From an uncultured Chloroflexota bacterium (lineage in GTDB: Bacteria > Chloroflexota > UBA4733): a stretch of DNA of 64,000 bases. The position numbers and the translations under genes were made by a program. This document shows positions 43,014 to 52,050 of the stretch, piece by piece. The stretch covers positions 4,898-68,897 of the forward strand of contig CALBSQ010000325.1 of the NCBI GenBank assembly GCA_937967325.1, written 5' to 3'. Below the pieces are notes generated by a model. It was not told the DNA's origin. It saw only the letters and a list, made by a program, of their open reading frames with translations, and searched no databases. Numbering within the stretch: position 1 is the first letter of the stretch; the number at the start of each line of letters is the position of its first letter.

Positions 43014-44318
43014 ATGCCGATCACGATCACTGACGTCGTCGCGCGCGACATCCGCTTCCCCACCTCACGCTCGCTAGATGGCTCCGACGCCATGAACCCG
43101 GCCCCAGACTACTCCGCCGCCTACGTTACCCTGCGCACCGACCGGCCCGGTCTGGAAGGGCACGGTCTCACCTTTACCATCGGGCGGGGGACGGAGGTGT
43201 GCGTGGCGGCGATCAACGCCCTGCGCTATCTGGTGTTGGGCAAGACGCTGGAGTCGTTTACCGCCGACATGGGCGACTTCTGGCGGATGATGGTGGGCGA
43301 CAGCCAGCTCCGCTGGATCGGCCCAGAAAAGGGCGCGATGCACCTGGCGACCGCGGCGATCGGGAACGCGGTCTGGGATCTTTGGGCCAAGGCGGCCGGC
43401 AAGCCGGTTTGGAAGCTGCTGGCCGGCATGACGCCGGAAGAGGTCGTCGCCTGTATTGACTTCCGCTACATCACCGACGCGCTCACGCCCGACGAGGCGC
43501 TCGAGATCCTGCGCCGCAACGCGCCGACGAAGGTCATACGCGAGGCGGAGATGCGCCGTGACGGCTTTCCGGCGTACACCACCTCCGCCGGCTGGCTCGG
43601 CTACAGCGATGAGAAGCTGCGCCAGCTCTGCCGCGCGGCGCTCGCGGCGGGCTGGACCCACTTCAAGCTCAAGGTCGGGGCGAGCCTGGCGGACGACATG
43701 AGACGAGCGACCATCATTCGCGAGGAGATCGGCCCTGACCGCAAGCTGATGATGGATGCCAACCAGGTCTGGGCTGTCGGTGAGGCGATCGCCCACATGC
43801 GGGAACTGGCACGCTTCGACCCCTGGTGGATCGAGGAGCCGACCAGCCCCGACGACGTCCTTGGCCACGCCGCCATTGCGCGGGCCGTGTCCCCGATCGG
43901 CGTCGCCACCGGCGAGCACTGCCAGAACCGTGTGATGTTCAAACAGTTCTTCCAGGCCCAGGCGATCCAGTTCTGCCAGCTCGATAGCTGCCGCCTCGGC
44001 GGGGTCAACGAGGTGCTGGCCGTGCTGCTCCTGGCCGCCAAGTTCGGCATCCCCGTCTGCCCGCACGCCGGCGGCGTCGGCCTCTGCGAGTACGTCCAGC
44101 ACCTCTCCATCTTCGACTACATCGCCGTCGGAGCGTCGCTGGAGAACCGCGTCCTAGAGTACGTGGACCACCTGCACGAGCACTTTGTCGATCCGGTGGT
44201 CATGCGCGGCGGCCGCTATTTGCCGCCGACGAAACCAGGTTACAGCATCGAGATGCGGCCGGAATCGCTGGACGAGTTCGAGTTTCCATTCGGTACCGCA
44301 TGGAGGAGCCGCGCCTGA
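43014..44318 (+). CDS. fucD: L-fuconate dehydratase (enolase superfamily)
   Basis: This 434-residue enzyme carries the full FucD active site at the same spacing as the characterised enzyme: Lys218 and Lys220 (HFKLKVG), Asp248 (MMDANQVW), Glu274 (WWIEEPTSP), Glu301 (GEHCQNR), Asp324 and His351 (CPHAGG). It dehydrates L-fuconate to 2-keto-3-deoxy-L-fuconate in L-fucose catabolism. The TTSAGWLGYSDEKLRQLC segment is also characteristic. ATG at 43014 is chosen by alignment; upstream GAAGGGAA is a distant ribosome-binding site. The 2-hydroxyacid, SDR and binding-protein genes nearby fit a fucose or sugar-acid route. Confidence 0.92.
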   Translation: MPITITDVVARDIRFPTSRSLDGSDAMNPAPDYSAAYVTLRTDRPGLEGHGLTFTIGRGTEVCVAAINALRYLVLGKTLESFTADMGDFWRMMVGDSQLRWIGPEKGAMHLATAAIGNAVWDLWAKAAGKPVWKLLAGMTPEEVVACIDFRYITDALTPDEALEILRRNAPTKVIREAEMRRDGFPAYTTSAGWLGYSDEKLRQLCRAALAAGWTHFKLKVGASLADDMRRATIIREEIGPDRKLMMDANQVWAVGEAIAHMRELARFDPWWIEEPTSPDDVLGHAAIARAVSPIGVATGEHCQNRVMFKQFFQAQAIQFCQLDSCRLGGVNEVLAVLLLAAKFGIPVCPHAGGVGLCEYVQHLSIFDYIAVGASLENRVLEYVDHLHEHFVDPVVMRGGRYLPPTKPGYSIEMRPESLDEFEFPFGTAWRSRA

Positions 44319-44351
44319 CGTCCGGGCAACGCGCGACCTCCGTCATTCGTC

Positions 44352-46268
44352 TCACGGCTTGAGCCTCGAGTCAGTCTTCTGCCGCAACTGAATGGCGGAG
44401 CACTCCAAAGCGCTCTCTGATCGCATCGCGCAGCTTCGCAACTGATCGACTACCGCGGGAGCCGGCAAATTGGCGTCGCTCGCCCAGGTGCGCGCGGCGA
44501 GGCCGCTGATGACGGCCGTGGAGAAGGACGTACCCGCCCAGTAGGCCCACCCGGTGTCGTTGGGGCCGCCGTTGAGCGGGAGCTCCTTGCAGGACATGAT
44601 CCCTATCACGGCGTCCGGCTCACCATCATAGGTGACGATCTCTGGCGCGCCATCGGGTGTGAGCTGGGCATTCCCACCGAATGCCGCTAGCCCCGAGCCG
44701 CCCCAGAACACGTTGGCGCGATTGGAGAATTCGGAGGGCCGGCCACTCATCCCAATCGAGCCGGCGCCGACGACGTTTTCCAACTCCGTGCCATAGCGGG
44801 CAGGGGCTCGTGGCTCCGGGCGGAGTGGCTCTTCGCGCTGCGCGTCGTTGCCGGCGGCCGCCACCACCAGCACTCCCTGTTCATTAAGCCAGTCGAACAG
44901 CTCGAACAGGCCGCTGTGCAGGTCTGTGATGGCGACCACGATGTCGCCCAGCCACGACCGAACGACCGGGAGCGCGTTGAACGACCGGGGGAACCAGTGG
45001 GCCAGCAGGTGCTGCGTGGCCGGCACGGCGAACATGGAGCTCATGTTGACGATGAGAGGCCTCGCTCTCTCATTCTCCGGCCGATACGTCCGGACCAGCT
45101 CCCTCAGAGTGTGGGCGATCGTGTGGACGTCGCTAACGCCGTAGTCGTTCGATGTCCGGATCAGGTGGATCTCGGCTCCTGGGGCGACGTCCCGGATGAT
45201 GCCGGCGACAAAAAGCCCATGGTCGGGGATGGCGAAGTGGTCGATCTGACCGGCAGCGCTGACTCGCGCCGTCTCCTTGTGCCAGTACGGCAGGTAACGG
45301 TCCAGGTGGGGCGCAAAGTGGTCAGGTCGGAAAGACGGTGGCTGCTCGAACTTGACGCTCGCAAAGACCTGGTTGAGCAACCAGTTATCGGGGTAGCGTT
45401 TGGCCGCCTCGCCTACAGCCTCCTGAGTGGGGCTGGTGTCGAGAATAGCCACGACGACTCCCTGGCCTGGGGTAGGATCGTTGCTGCCGGCAGTTTGGAC
45501 ACCCGATTGGCTCTGCTGGCCAAGCGGTAGGTCGCCTACGTCAAACGACCAGGTCATGCGCGGAGCCTGCTCACCCTGAGACGCTTGCTCGGCGCCGGCA
45601 GGCAGTGGGGGAGCCGGGGCGCGCATTGGCAGGGAGGCCGGTCCGGTCACAACGGGGCAACTCGTCTGTCCGGCGCTGGCCATCCAGTGGGGCGTCGCGG
45701 CGTCAATGCGGATACTACGGGTGGTGTGCCCGCCGACCGGGATGGAGACCGGGCGAAGAGAGCGGTTGATCACGTTGACAAGTGTGCGCACCGTCTTGGC
45801 GCGCTCGGACGGAAGCAGGTCACGGTCGCTCGGCTCCAGGTCGATCTGGTAGAAGCACAGCGCCTTGGAGCGCGCGCCGCCCCGATCGAGGAGGACCCAA
45901 CCCATTAGGACCCCTGGTGTGCCCGGATCGGGTTGCGGCTGTGTGACGACGATGTTCGGACGAGCCAGCGGTTTGAGTATCGCCTTCAGACCGCGTAGGC
46001 GTCTCCAAACGTCAGAGCGCAGCGGCGCGAGGTCGCGGGCGAAGGTGGCCGCGGCGTCGGAGCCGGCAGGCGCCTCGCCGGCGGTGACGTCTGCTGGCGG
46101 CGGCAACTGATGGCCAATGCGCTCATTCAACCAGTCGAGCACCCCGATATAGATCGCCAGATAGTCCTTCTGGTCGCCGTCGATATTGCCGGAAACGACG
46201 ACACAGAGCTCGTCATGCACGTAATGTGGCCGCGTGATCTGGTTGACATCCTCAGCTGAGAAATCCAT
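44352..46268 (-). CDS. Cytoplasmic S8 (subtilisin-like) serine protease
   Basis: This 638-residue protein has about 265 residues of unassigned N-terminal domain before a subtilase domain. Catalytic residues are Asp277 (VAILDTSP), His350 (IPDHGLFVAGII), oxyanion Asn474 (VAAAGNDAQ) and Ser581 (GTSFSTAVISG). There is no signal peptide, propeptide-like cleavage site or transmembrane segment, so it is probably cytoplasmic. ATG at 46268 has GGGAGG 9 nt upstream; GTG at 46274 is also in frame. It lies 41 nt downstream of the CHAT-TPR gene on the same strand and is most likely cotranscribed. Its substrate is unknown. Confidence 0.9.
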   Translation of the reverse strand: MDFSAEDVNQITRPHYVHDELCVVVSGNIDGDQKDYLAIYIGVLDWLNERIGHQLPPPADVTAGEAPAGSDAAATFARDLAPLRSDVWRRLRGLKAILKPLARPNIVVTQPQPDPGTPGVLMGWVLLDRGGARSKALCFYQIDLEPSDRDLLPSERAKTVRTLVNVINRSLRPVSIPVGGHTTRSIRIDAATPHWMASAGQTSCPVVTGPASLPMRAPAPPLPAGAEQASQGEQAPRMTWSFDVGDLPLGQQSQSGVQTAGSNDPTPGQGVVVAILDTSPTQEAVGEAAKRYPDNWLLNQVFASVKFEQPPSFRPDHFAPHLDRYLPYWHKETARVSAAGQIDHFAIPDHGLFVAGIIRDVAPGAEIHLIRTSNDYGVSDVHTIAHTLRELVRTYRPENERARPLIVNMSSMFAVPATQHLLAHWFPRSFNALPVVRSWLGDIVVAITDLHSGLFELFDWLNEQGVLVVAAAGNDAQREEPLRPEPRAPARYGTELENVVGAGSIGMSGRPSEFSNRANVFWGGSGLAAFGGNAQLTPDGAPEIVTYDGEPDAVIGIMSCKELPLNGGPNDTGWAYWAGTSFSTAVISGLAARTWASDANLPAPAVVDQLRSCAMRSESALECSAIQLRQKTDSRLKP

Positions 46269-46309
46269 TGCCACGATCCTCCCTAACGACGCGATTGCCG
46301 AGCGGCGCC

Positions 46310-49228
46310 CTACAAGGGGCCGCTGTCACCGATGATCTGGAATGGCGCCCAGTGGTAGGGATGGGCGCTGAACCCATCGAGGAGCGCCAGTTGCGCCTGA
46401 CGTAACGCCGCACCCTTCCGCCATCCGCCACACAGCGCTCGGTAGAAGCCTTCCATCAACTGCCCCGTCGAGCCATCCTCGACGCGCCAGAGACTTTGTA
46501 CGAGTGTTGACGCCCCAGCGAAGAGGAAGCCGCGGCTCAGCCCCATCAACTCGTCGCCGGCTGTGACCAGGCCGCGGCCGGTTTCGCAGGCGCTCAGCGT
46601 CACCAGTGCTCCGTTCAATTCCAGATTGAACACGTCGATGGTGCTGAGCTGACCATCGGCGAGCTTGAGATGCGCGAAGGCCGGGTTATCCAGCCGCGCC
46701 TCTCCGTGTGCCGCCAGGTGCAGGACGCCGTGCCTCGGCGCCGCGGCGATGAAAGCGGCACGCGTCGCCGCCTCTTCCAGGTACAGCTCACCGGGGAGCA
46801 ATTGGGCGACGATTCGTGCTTCCGTTGGCACGAAAGACAGGCGCCCGCCGTCGCTGTAGGCCACGACGAGCGAGTCCAGTCCACCATCGTGCTGTCGGCC
46901 GGTACAGAGGCGCAACAGATTGCTGGACGGACACACCGACACCTCTAGCGACTCCAGGAGATGGCGCCGTCCATCGTAGAGGGCGTGGAATGGCACGGCG
47001 TGCGTAGGCCCATAGGGGATCACCTTCAGCCGCCGGGCTCCGGCAAGCTGAGGCGCAACCGGCGCTAGCAGCGCTCGATACAACGCCGCGAGAATGCCGC
47101 GGGCATTGCGGCCCAGTCCATCAAGAGGCGTACCAGAAGCAACGGCCCGTGCGGCGGACTCGATGTTCAGGTGCCACTGGTGCAATAGTTGGCGTATCTC
47201 CTCCGGCCGGGCGCTCAGCGGCGTCACCGCCAGCCCTGCCGGGGTGGCGACGAACGCGGCGCCGCGGTTGCCGTCGAAGTAGTATTCGACCAACACCTCA
47301 TCCGCCTCGACTGGCGGGACCACGTTCCGCTCATCGACGTCGGGCGCGGTGTTGACCACCAACCCCTCCGTCCGGTCGAGCTCGAGCCGCTCGACGAGCC
47401 GACTGATACGCCTCTCCCCATCCCGCAGCGCTGACCTGAGCTGCTCGTCGTCCAGAGTGCCCGGCGGGCCATCAAGGCGCCGGGTCAGGCCGTACCCGTA
47501 GCGCTGGCTGTAGAGCCAGTTGTGCTCCTCACGCAGGCGGGCCAGCGTGTCGATGAGCTCCCGGCTCGCGCCGTCTCGCGCTTTGATCTGAACGTCCAGG
47601 TTGCTCGCGAGATAGTCAACCAGCGATCGTGACTTCGCCCGCTCCAGGTAGGCGAAGGCTAGGCGGGTCTGGCCAAGCCGTAGGCTGACGGCGATGGCGT
47701 CCTGGTAGACCTTGAGCTTGTCTTCCAGGAAGTTGCTGCGCAGGTTGATCGCCAGTGTGCTCTGCACGCTCTCGATGCTGTTTACCGCTCGTTGGTAGTG
47801 TTCGAGCGAGGCTGGGAGGTCCCCGTTCGCTTGTGCCACCGCTCCCAGGAGGTGGTGCCCCTCGTGAGCGAGCCAGAACACCTCCCGGCTCGCAGCGATG
47901 TCGAGCGCCGACTGCGCCAGCTTCGCCGCTCGGCTGGCGTCACCCAGCGCCATCGCAGCTCGCGCCACGATAATTTCCGCCTGCGCCTGGCGCACTACCG
48001 CGCCACGCTCGGCGAAAATCCTCCAGGCGTGCTCGGCCTCCGCCGCGGCGGCCGGCAAGTCGCCCCCATCCAGATACAGACAGGCCCGTTGCAGTGCGAC
48101 CACACCGAGTTGTACCTCCATGCTGGAAGCGGCGAAGGTCTGAGCGGCCTGATCGAGCAGTGCCAGCGACTGGTCGGTGTTCCCGAGGCGCGCCTGCGCC
48201 AAAGCTCCATAGAAGCGGGCTTTCGCTGCCTCGGTCGGTGTGCCCGCGCGCTCGAGGCGCCGGGCCGTCTCCAGAGCCAGGTCCAGCGCCTCGTCGTTGT
48301 GGTTGAGGCTGAGGTAGCATTCGACCATGTCGAGAGCGAGGGCCGCCGCGTCGAATGTTGATCCGGTGCGCTCGATGTCCCCTAGGATAGCGCGGAACCG
48401 GCGCAGGGCGTGCGTGAAGCGTCCCTGGGCTAGATGGACAACGGCGATGTTCATTTCCTGTTTGAGTGCCAGGAACGAATCGCCCCGTCGCAGGTAGGCC
48501 TGCCGCGCCGCCTCATGCAGCCCCAGCGCCGTCGTCAAATCGCCGGTGCGGATGAGGAGGTTGGCGCGGGCGGTCTTGACGTAGGCGACATACAGCTCGG
48601 CCTGCTCGCCGAGCGAGTCGTAGATGGCCTCAGCTCGGTCGTATAAGGCAAGGGCACGGCCGAGCTGACCCATCTCCCGGCAAATGTGCGCGGTATTGTA
48701 ATCGAGATGCGCGGCCCGAATCCAGAGTTGATGCGCAACGAAGACTTCTCGGGCCCGATCGACGACGGCCAAGGCGGCCTCGCCCCGGCCCAGATAATGC
48801 GAAGCCCAGAGCCAGTTGGTCCTCGTCCTGGCCCAGCCTACCTCGTCACCCTGCGCAAGGAACGCATTGCCGGCCTCCTCTAAGGTGATGAGCGCTTCCT
48901 CATACCGTCCCGCGACTCGGAACGCTTCACCGAGGGCCAGTCGACCGAGGGCACGGTAATAGGGCAGACCCAAGTGATCGGCGGCCTCAACGAGCGATTC
49001 CGCCAAACGCATCGTGGCATGGTAATCAACGTTGACGTAACGCTCCGACTCCGCCTTCAAGAAGGGGAGTAGCTCATCGGCGGCGAACCTGTGGAGGCAG
49101 CGTTTCAGATAGGCGCGTTGAGCCGTCTGACCATCGAGCTCGAGCAATTGACGCGTGACGTCGCTGAGCGATGTGGGCGCGTCATCGCCCGGGGACTCGA
49201 CTGCGCACGATGAAGAGCCGGTGTCCAA
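46310..49228 (-). CDS. TPR-CHAT caspase-like protease
   Basis: This 972-residue protein has an array of TPR helices over roughly residues 60-560, a helical spacer, and a C-terminal CHAT (caspase HetF-associated with TPRs) domain from about 690. The cysteine-protease dyad is His841 (HLAAHGE) and Cys881 (LSACETGRG), and the GASTLVQSLWRVED segment is also diagnostic. No signal peptide is present. The start is TTG at 49228 behind GGAGGT. It is the first gene of a unit with the S8 protease. A promoter and a perfect palindrome precede it. CHAT proteases are known effectors in bacterial immunity and cell-death systems. Confidence 0.93.
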   Translation of the reverse strand: MDTGSSSCAVESPGDDAPTSLSDVTRQLLELDGQTAQRAYLKRCLHRFAADELLPFLKAESERYVNVDYHATMRLAESLVEAADHLGLPYYRALGRLALGEAFRVAGRYEEALITLEEAGNAFLAQGDEVGWARTRTNWLWASHYLGRGEAALAVVDRAREVFVAHQLWIRAAHLDYNTAHICREMGQLGRALALYDRAEAIYDSLGEQAELYVAYVKTARANLLIRTGDLTTALGLHEAARQAYLRRGDSFLALKQEMNIAVVHLAQGRFTHALRRFRAILGDIERTGSTFDAAALALDMVECYLSLNHNDEALDLALETARRLERAGTPTEAAKARFYGALAQARLGNTDQSLALLDQAAQTFAASSMEVQLGVVALQRACLYLDGGDLPAAAAEAEHAWRIFAERGAVVRQAQAEIIVARAAMALGDASRAAKLAQSALDIAASREVFWLAHEGHHLLGAVAQANGDLPASLEHYQRAVNSIESVQSTLAINLRSNFLEDKLKVYQDAIAVSLRLGQTRLAFAYLERAKSRSLVDYLASNLDVQIKARDGASRELIDTLARLREEHNWLYSQRYGYGLTRRLDGPPGTLDDEQLRSALRDGERRISRLVERLELDRTEGLVVNTAPDVDERNVVPPVEADEVLVEYYFDGNRGAAFVATPAGLAVTPLSARPEEIRQLLHQWHLNIESAARAVASGTPLDGLGRNARGILAALYRALLAPVAPQLAGARRLKVIPYGPTHAVPFHALYDGRRHLLESLEVSVCPSSNLLRLCTGRQHDGGLDSLVVAYSDGGRLSFVPTEARIVAQLLPGELYLEEAATRAAFIAAAPRHGVLHLAAHGEARLDNPAFAHLKLADGQLSTIDVFNLELNGALVTLSACETGRGLVTAGDELMGLSRGFLFAGASTLVQSLWRVEDGSTGQLMEGFYRALCGGWRKGAALRQAQLALLDGFSAHPYHWAPFQIIGDSGPL

Positions 49229-49255
49229 TCGCCACCTCCGTTGGCATGCCCCATG

Positions 49256-49275
49256 GTGACCTCGGCGGAGGTCAC
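49256..49275. promoter_or_regulatory. Perfect palindrome in the CHAT-TPR 5' region
   Basis: GTGACCTC and GAGGTCAC are perfect inverted 8-bp arms around GGCG. The site lies between the predicted transcription start and the TTG start codon of the CHAT-TPR gene. It could bind a regulator or form an mRNA hairpin. Confidence 0.6.
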
Positions 49276-49316
49276 GCGGTTATGGCGCCGGTCGCGGTGG
49301 TTCGTGTGATAGCGAT

Positions 49317-49346
49317 GTTATACTGCTTGCTACGCCATTCGTCCAA
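49317..49346 (-). promoter_or_regulatory. Promoter of the CHAT-TPR/S8 unit
   Basis: On the minus strand TTGGAC (49346-49341) and TATAAC (49322-49317) are 18 nt apart, a good sigma-70-type match. Transcription would start near 49309, about 80 nt before the TTG start. The remainder of this 289-bp gap shows nothing else. Confidence 0.6.
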
Positions 49347-49517
49347 TTGAACGCGGCCGCGGCAGCTTTTCTTACATCCCGTCCGCGAGTTGGCGGGGAA
49401 ATGTCCAAAGTATCGCTCCGGAGCGATAGTTTTGCGGGCAGGGCACGTCAGCGCGGCCCATCGGGCGAGGCGCGACGGCCGAACGGAGCGGCGAGCGCGC
49501 CGGAGCTGCTGCCGCCC

Positions 49518-51101
49518 CTACGCCGGCGGCTGGTCCAGCACCGCCTGGCAGACTTGCTGGATCTGCTGCGCCGCGCTCTCCACGGCTAGCTTGCCGGCAG
49601 TCATCTGGCCGAACACTTTGCTGAAGGCGCTGTCGAAGTCCTCGCCGTGGAAGTTGGCCACATAGTAGTCCGGCTCGATGTTCTCCATCACTGGCTTGAG
49701 CTTGGTGTAGGTCGGGTATTTCTGGTAGATGCGCTGGTCCTGCCAGAAATCGGCGCGGGCGCTCGGCCCCTTCGGCCCGATCAACAGACCCTGGATGTTC
49801 ATGTCCTTGCCACACATCCAGGACAGCACGTCGAAGGACTCAGCAGGGTTCTTGCTGACCGAGGTGATGCCGAACACGTGCTGGTTCAGCATGCTGCGCT
49901 TCTTGTCACCTTTGTGGACGGTTGGGACCAGCACGAAGTCCATCTCGAAGTCGGTGAACATGCGGGGGTAGTTCTGGATGCGGAAGGGCCAGACCGGCGC
50001 CGACAGCAGCTGCTGGCCGGCGAACAGCTTATCCTGGTTGATGCCGCCAGTCGGCGGCGCCACCGGCAGCACTCTCCAGGTGTTGCCCAGGTCAAACCGG
50101 AATTGCAGCGCGTCGGTGAAGCCGTTGCCGCCATTGAAGAAGGTCGCCTTCTTGCCCGATTGATCCACCGGCTCCACGTCGTACTGGCGCAGGAAGGGAC
50201 CGCTGCCGAAGGGATCGCCGCCCCAGTCGCCAGTGTAGAAGCCGTAGGTCGGCGCCTGACCAGGGCGAGTGCCGCTCTTGGCCCAGTTCGCCAGGTCGTC
50301 GAAGGTCCAGTCGTCGCTGGGCGTTTCCAGGCCCATGAGCTGGGCTTTGGTCTTGTTGTAGGCGATCACGGGGACGATCGGCTCGGCGATGTAGGGCATC
50401 CAGTACCACTTGCCGTCCAGCGTGTTGCCCTCCAGGGCGCCGGGGAAGAACTGATTCTTGTCGTACTTGGCCGTCTGGGCCAGCGGGTTGAGGTCGCGCA
50501 CCAACTGGTCCTTGACAGCCCAGGAAAACGCCGAGCCGTGCCGCGGCGGGTACCAGAGCAGATCACCCAGCTCGCCGGAGCTGGCCAGCGTGAGGATCTT
50601 CGGGAAGTACTTATCCGTCCAGCCAACCACCGTCTCCAACTGGACCGTAATGTTCGGGTACTGCTCCTTGAAGCCGCCGATGTCCTGCTGCAGTCCTTGC
50701 TGAATCCAGTCGGAGACGTCGTTCTTCTTCACCATGTGCGCGCGGATGGTGACCGTCTTTCCGGTCGGAGCTTTGGCGCTGGCGGCCGGCGCAGCGCTCG
50801 AGGATGCCGAGGCGGCCGCTGAGGACGAGGTCGCCGATGAGGGCGCGCTCGTCGCGGCAGTGGCCGACGAAGCGACGCTCGATGCCGGCGCCGATGCTGC
50901 CGAAGAAGCGGCCGTGCTGGCCGCCTGGGATACTGCCGGCGATGATGCCGCCGGGGACGAGGTAGCCGAGTTTGCCGAGGTGGCGCCGTTTGAGGTGGTC
51001 GACGCACCGCAGGCAGCGAGCACGCCGACGCCGGCGAATCCGGTGGCCAGCATCAGCAGCGAACGGCGGGTCACATGGGTGTCGGGTCCTTGGTGTCGCA
51101 C
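49518..51101 (-). CDS. Extracellular solute-binding lipoprotein, sugar ABC type (SBP5)
   Basis: This 527-residue protein has a Tat-like signal (VTRRSLLMLATGF) and lipobox Cys31. An Ala/Ser/Thr linker covers about residues 34-112. The binding domain opens with TVTIRAHMVKKND and contains GELGDLLWYPPRHG. It starts at GTG (51101) behind GGAG with a 9-nt spacer. There is no adjacent permease or ATPase; the gene upstream on the other strand is a chimeric pseudogene. The ligand is unknown. Confidence 0.92.
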   Translation of the reverse strand: MRHQGPDTHVTRRSLLMLATGFAGVGVLAACGASTTSNGATSANSATSSPAASSPAVSQAASTAASSAASAPASSVASSATAATSAPSSATSSSAAASASSSAAPAASAKAPTGKTVTIRAHMVKKNDVSDWIQQGLQQDIGGFKEQYPNITVQLETVVGWTDKYFPKILTLASSGELGDLLWYPPRHGSAFSWAVKDQLVRDLNPLAQTAKYDKNQFFPGALEGNTLDGKWYWMPYIAEPIVPVIAYNKTKAQLMGLETPSDDWTFDDLANWAKSGTRPGQAPTYGFYTGDWGGDPFGSGPFLRQYDVEPVDQSGKKATFFNGGNGFTDALQFRFDLGNTWRVLPVAPPTGGINQDKLFAGQQLLSAPVWPFRIQNYPRMFTDFEMDFVLVPTVHKGDKKRSMLNQHVFGITSVSKNPAESFDVLSWMCGKDMNIQGLLIGPKGPSARADFWQDQRIYQKYPTYTKLKPVMENIEPDYYVANFHGEDFDSAFSKVFGQMTAGKLAVESAAQQIQQVCQAVLDQPPA

Positions 51102-51181
51102 GGAATCTAGCTCCTTTCCACAGCGTCACAGGAATCGCCGCGGGTGGCTGCCCCTGACGCCCACCATGCTGGAGTAACTGC

Positions 51182-51799
51182 GTGCTATCTGAGCACATGT
51201 CGGCGCGTCTGTCAAATAATTACGAGCTTGCCGATGGACATTCGGCGATACGCGCGATGCAGCAGATGTACGTGCGCGGTAGGCGCGCCCTCCAGGGGTT
51301 CGCGCGCTCCTCGAAGCACGCCGCCGCTTGCGATCCGAGCAACGCCAGCACCGAGCCACCGTTGTCGGGTGAGCAATCGGAGGCCCACCTACCCTTCGCC
51401 GGTCTGCATCAGCTCCTGCGCCCGATCCTCGCCGACGTCGTCGATCTGCCGATCCGCCAGCGCGAGGCGCTGTTGGCGGCCTTCGGCATGGCCGTCTCCG
51501 CCGCGCCCGACCTCTTCCTCATCGCGCTTGCCGCGCTCGAACTGCTCGCCGGAGCCGCGGCGCGCTCGCCGCTGTTGCTCATCGCTGGCGGCAAGGACCA
51601 CATCGCCCCGGCCTCGGTCACCGAGGCCAACTTCAGGCTCTATCGCCACGCCAAGGCCATCACCGACTACAAAGAGTTCCCCGAGCGCTCGCACTACACG
51701 CTCGGCGAGCCGGGCTGGGAGGAGGTCGCCGACTACGCCCTCACCTGGGCCGTCGAGCATGCGGCCGCACAACCACACCAGGAGCTCCCAACGACGTAG
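51182..51799 (+). pseudogene. Chimera of LuxR-type AAA fragment and alpha/beta hydrolase tail
   Basis: The 205-codon frame contains a stretch like the AAA domain of large LuxR regulators (LPFAGLHQLLRPILADV through ALELLAGAAARSPLLLI). It then switches directly to the C-terminus of an alpha/beta hydrolase (AGGKDHIAPASVTEANF, then YKEFPERSHYTLGEPGWEE). No Walker A, helix-turn-helix or hydrolase nucleophile is present, so neither activity is possible. The join lies in a hydrophobic PLLLI stretch shared by both families. The 250 bases after it show no intact gene, only a possible short tail of another remnant near 51815-51947. Confidence 0.6.
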
Positions 51800-52050
51800 A
51801 CGTAGCTGCCTCGTTCAGGGATACACCCGTTCGGCACGGCCAGCCATGTCGGCGGCATCACGGTCCATGCCGGCCGATTCACCGCGCTCATCGAGCAGGC
51901 GGTTGAGGCCGCAACCACCAACCAGGAGACAGACGACCACTCTGGCTAGTTGCCTACCTGCCATGGCCCGTTCCTTGGAACGGGCCACCCCACTGTGCCC
52001 CGCGACGCCGGGGCGTCAACCAGGATAGTGCCGACGGCAGAGGAGAATCG

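Noticed and set aside
44352..49228. CHAT gene as part of a Cas7-11/Craspase-like system
   Set aside because: No Cas7-11, CRISPR array or Csx gene is present in the window. The only partner is the S8 protease.
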